Below are positions 6,904 through 7,631 of a stretch of 7,631 nucleotides of DNA, piece by piece. The notes beneath the pieces are model-generated. The model did not search any database, was not told where the DNA came from, and saw only the letters and a list, made by a program, of their open reading frames with translations. Positions within the stretch are counted from its first letter, which is position 1, and each line of letters starts with the position of its first letter. The stretch comes from Nitriliruptorales bacterium (lineage in GTDB: Bacteria > Actinomycetota > Nitriliruptoria > Euzebyales > Egibacteraceae), in assembly GCA_007126835.1 (NCBI GenBank), contig SLAO01000072.1, forward strand, positions 1 to 7,631, read 5' to 3'. The position numbers and the translations under genes are program-made.

Positions 6904-7455
6904 GTGTCAGATTTCGACGTGACCGAGACCCGCCGGATCTACGAGGGGGTCCTGTCGAACGTGCGAGTGGACCGCCTTCGGGGTCCCGACGGCAGCGAGT
7001 TCGAACGCGAGATCGTCGAGCACGTCGACGCGGTCGCAGTGGTGCCCGTGACCCCCGACGGGGATGTGGTGCTGCTGCGCCAGTACCGCCATCCGATCGG
7101 CAGCTGGCTGGTGGAGATCCCCGCGGGGATCTGCGACGTGGACGGGGAGGATCTGGCCGGCACCGCCGCCCGCGAGCTCGCCGAGGAGACCGGGTTGCAG
7201 GCCACCGACCTCACCGAGCTGACCACCATCGAGACCACCGCCGGGTGGAGCGACGAGCGCAACACCATCTTCCTGGCCACGGGGGTCTCCTCCGCCGATC
7301 GCCCCGACGGCTTCGTGGCCGAAGACGAGGAGGCGGCCATGGAGATCGTGTCGATGCCGCTTGACCAAGCCGCCGATGCCGCCTCCGACGGTCGCATCAC
7401 CGATGCGAAGACCGCCGTCGGCCTGCTGGCTGCTGCGCGGCGACTCGGGCGGTAG
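6904..7455 (+). CDS. NUDIX hydrolase, probable ADP-ribose pyrophosphatase
   Basis: Predicted to hydrolyse ADP-ribose (or a related nucleoside diphosphate sugar) to AMP plus the sugar phosphate, using Mg or Mn. The 183-aa product has an N-terminal beta domain (EGVLSNVRVDRLRGPDG), then VVLLRQYRHPIGSWLVEIPAG, a hallmark of the ADP-ribose pyrophosphatase branch. The Nudix box starts at Gly75 and contains Glu82, Arg90-Glu91-Leu92 and Glu94-Glu95-x-Gly97-Leu98. The spacing Gly75 to Glu82 is one residue longer than the canonical GX5E; I recall the same insertion in M. tuberculosis Rv1700, the syntenic enzyme. WSDERNTIFLATG and an acidic EDEEAAME stretch follow, as usual. It starts 5 bp after the thioredoxin-like gene and is likely translated from the same mRNA. 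Its last six codons are the unit of a tandem repeat that continues downstream. Substrate assignment is by family, not proven. Confidence 0.93.
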   Translation: MSDFDVTETRRIYEGVLSNVRVDRLRGPDGSEFEREIVEHVDAVAVVPVTPDGDVVLLRQYRHPIGSWLVEIPAGICDVDGEDLAGTAARELAEETGLQATDLTELTTIETTAGWSDERNTIFLATGVSSADRPDGFVAEDEEAAMEIVSMPLDQAADAASDGRITDAKTAVGLLAAARRLGR

Positions 7456-7484
7456 CGGCGACTCGGGCGGTAGCGGCGACTCGG
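7438..7484 (+). repeat. 18-bp tandem repeat duplicating the NUDIX gene 3' end
   Basis: Unit CGGCGACTCGGGCGGTAG occurs exactly at 7438-7455 and 7456-7473, followed by an 11-bp partial copy at 7474-7484. The first copy is the last six codons of the NUDIX gene, including its TAG stop. Because 18 is a multiple of three, the second TAG (7471-7473) is in frame with the first. Confidence 0.95.
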
Positions 7485-7585
7485 CGTCGTCGCGCCGCTT
7501 GCCTCGGGCGGCACCCGTCGGTTTCGAGCGGCTTTTGACCGGATTTGTCGGGCACCTGCCGTGCTCGGCGGGGGCCTACTGACGG

Positions 7586-7631
7586 CGACGTTGCGATTTC
7601 GACGTCGGGGAACGTCGAAATCGCAACGTCG
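7586..7631 (+). terminator. Perfect 20-bp inverted repeat; possible terminator or palindromic repeat element
   Basis: The left arm cgacgttgcgatttcgacgt (7586-7605) and right arm (7612-7631) are exact reverse complements around the 6-nt loop CGGGGA. Each arm contains CGACGT or its complement twice. The stem is 55% GC, which is low for this window. It lies 130 bp after the NUDIX stop, so it could end that transcript. No T-run can be seen because the right arm ends at the last base of the window; the stem may also extend further. A REP-like intergenic palindrome or a protein-binding site is equally possible. Confidence 0.55.

Noticed and set aside
7361..7582. 73-codon plus-strand frame containing GDSGGSGDSGGSGDS
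   Set aside because: It overlaps the NUDIX gene out of frame, and the Gly/Ser pattern comes from the 18-bp repeat. No Shine-Dalgarno or family similarity is seen.
7535..7582. Promoter from TTGACC (7535-7540) toward the next gene
   Set aside because: No -10-like hexamer at 16-19 bp; the nearest TACTGA is 36 bp away.
3301..7607. A shared repeat family linking the recN array and the terminal hairpin through the octamer CGACGTCG
   Set aside because: The octamer also occurs inside tlyA, recN, the membrane protein gene and pyrG, so it is common in this GC-rich DNA and does not prove relatedness.

Overview
This is a high-GC, single-strand gene cluster from an actinobacterium. All six genes lie on the + strand. 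The order tlyA – nadK – recN – (envelope membrane protein) – pyrG – (thioredoxin-like gene) – NUDIX ADP-ribose pyrophosphatase closely follows the Mycobacterium tuberculosis neighbourhood as I recall it (tlyA, ppnK, recN, Rv1697, Rv1698, pyrG, Rv1700, xerD). Low similarity at the variable positions and very strong GC3 bias suggest a lineage outside the mycobacteria, possibly a deep-branching one. I cannot name the genus from the sequence.

Layout. Positions 1-673 hold the 3' part of tlyA, whose S4 RNA-binding domain lies upstream of the window. Positions 711-1598 are NAD kinase and 1626-3302 are recN. Both of these lack a clear Shine-Dalgarno at the preferred start and carry a TANNNT -10-like hexamer just before it, which suggests leaderless or near-leaderless transcripts. 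Positions 3303-3519 are a 217-bp spacer that begins with a tandem array of 20-21 bp units growing out of the recN stop codon; the rest of this spacer holds nothing I can name. Positions 3520-4437 encode a single-pass membrane protein with an outer domain resembling a degenerate LytM/M23 fold. Positions 4438-4580 are a 143-bp leader with a candidate promoter for pyrG (4581-6251). Positions 6290-6898 encode a peroxiredoxin/thioredoxin-like protein, followed after 5 bp by the NUDIX hydrolase (6904-7455). The 176-bp tail (7456-7631) holds an 18-bp tandem repeat that duplicates the last six codons of the NUDIX gene, then unremarkable sequence, then a perfect 20-bp inverted repeat ending exactly at the window edge.

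Functional picture. The core is conserved housekeeping: rRNA 2'-O-methylation (TlyA), NADP synthesis (NadK), double-strand break repair (RecN), CTP synthesis (PyrG) and nucleotide-sugar housecleaning (NUDIX). These genes are linked by ancestry rather than by one pathway. The lineage-specific parts are the LytM-like protein, which sits where other actinobacteria carry the SteA/SteB-type genes, the thioredoxin-like gene inserted between pyrG and the NUDIX gene, and the short tandem repeats anchored on two stop codons. I see no mobile element, CRISPR array, tRNA or rRNA, and no clear undescribed multi-gene system. The unusual content is the degenerate LytM-like protein and the repeats.
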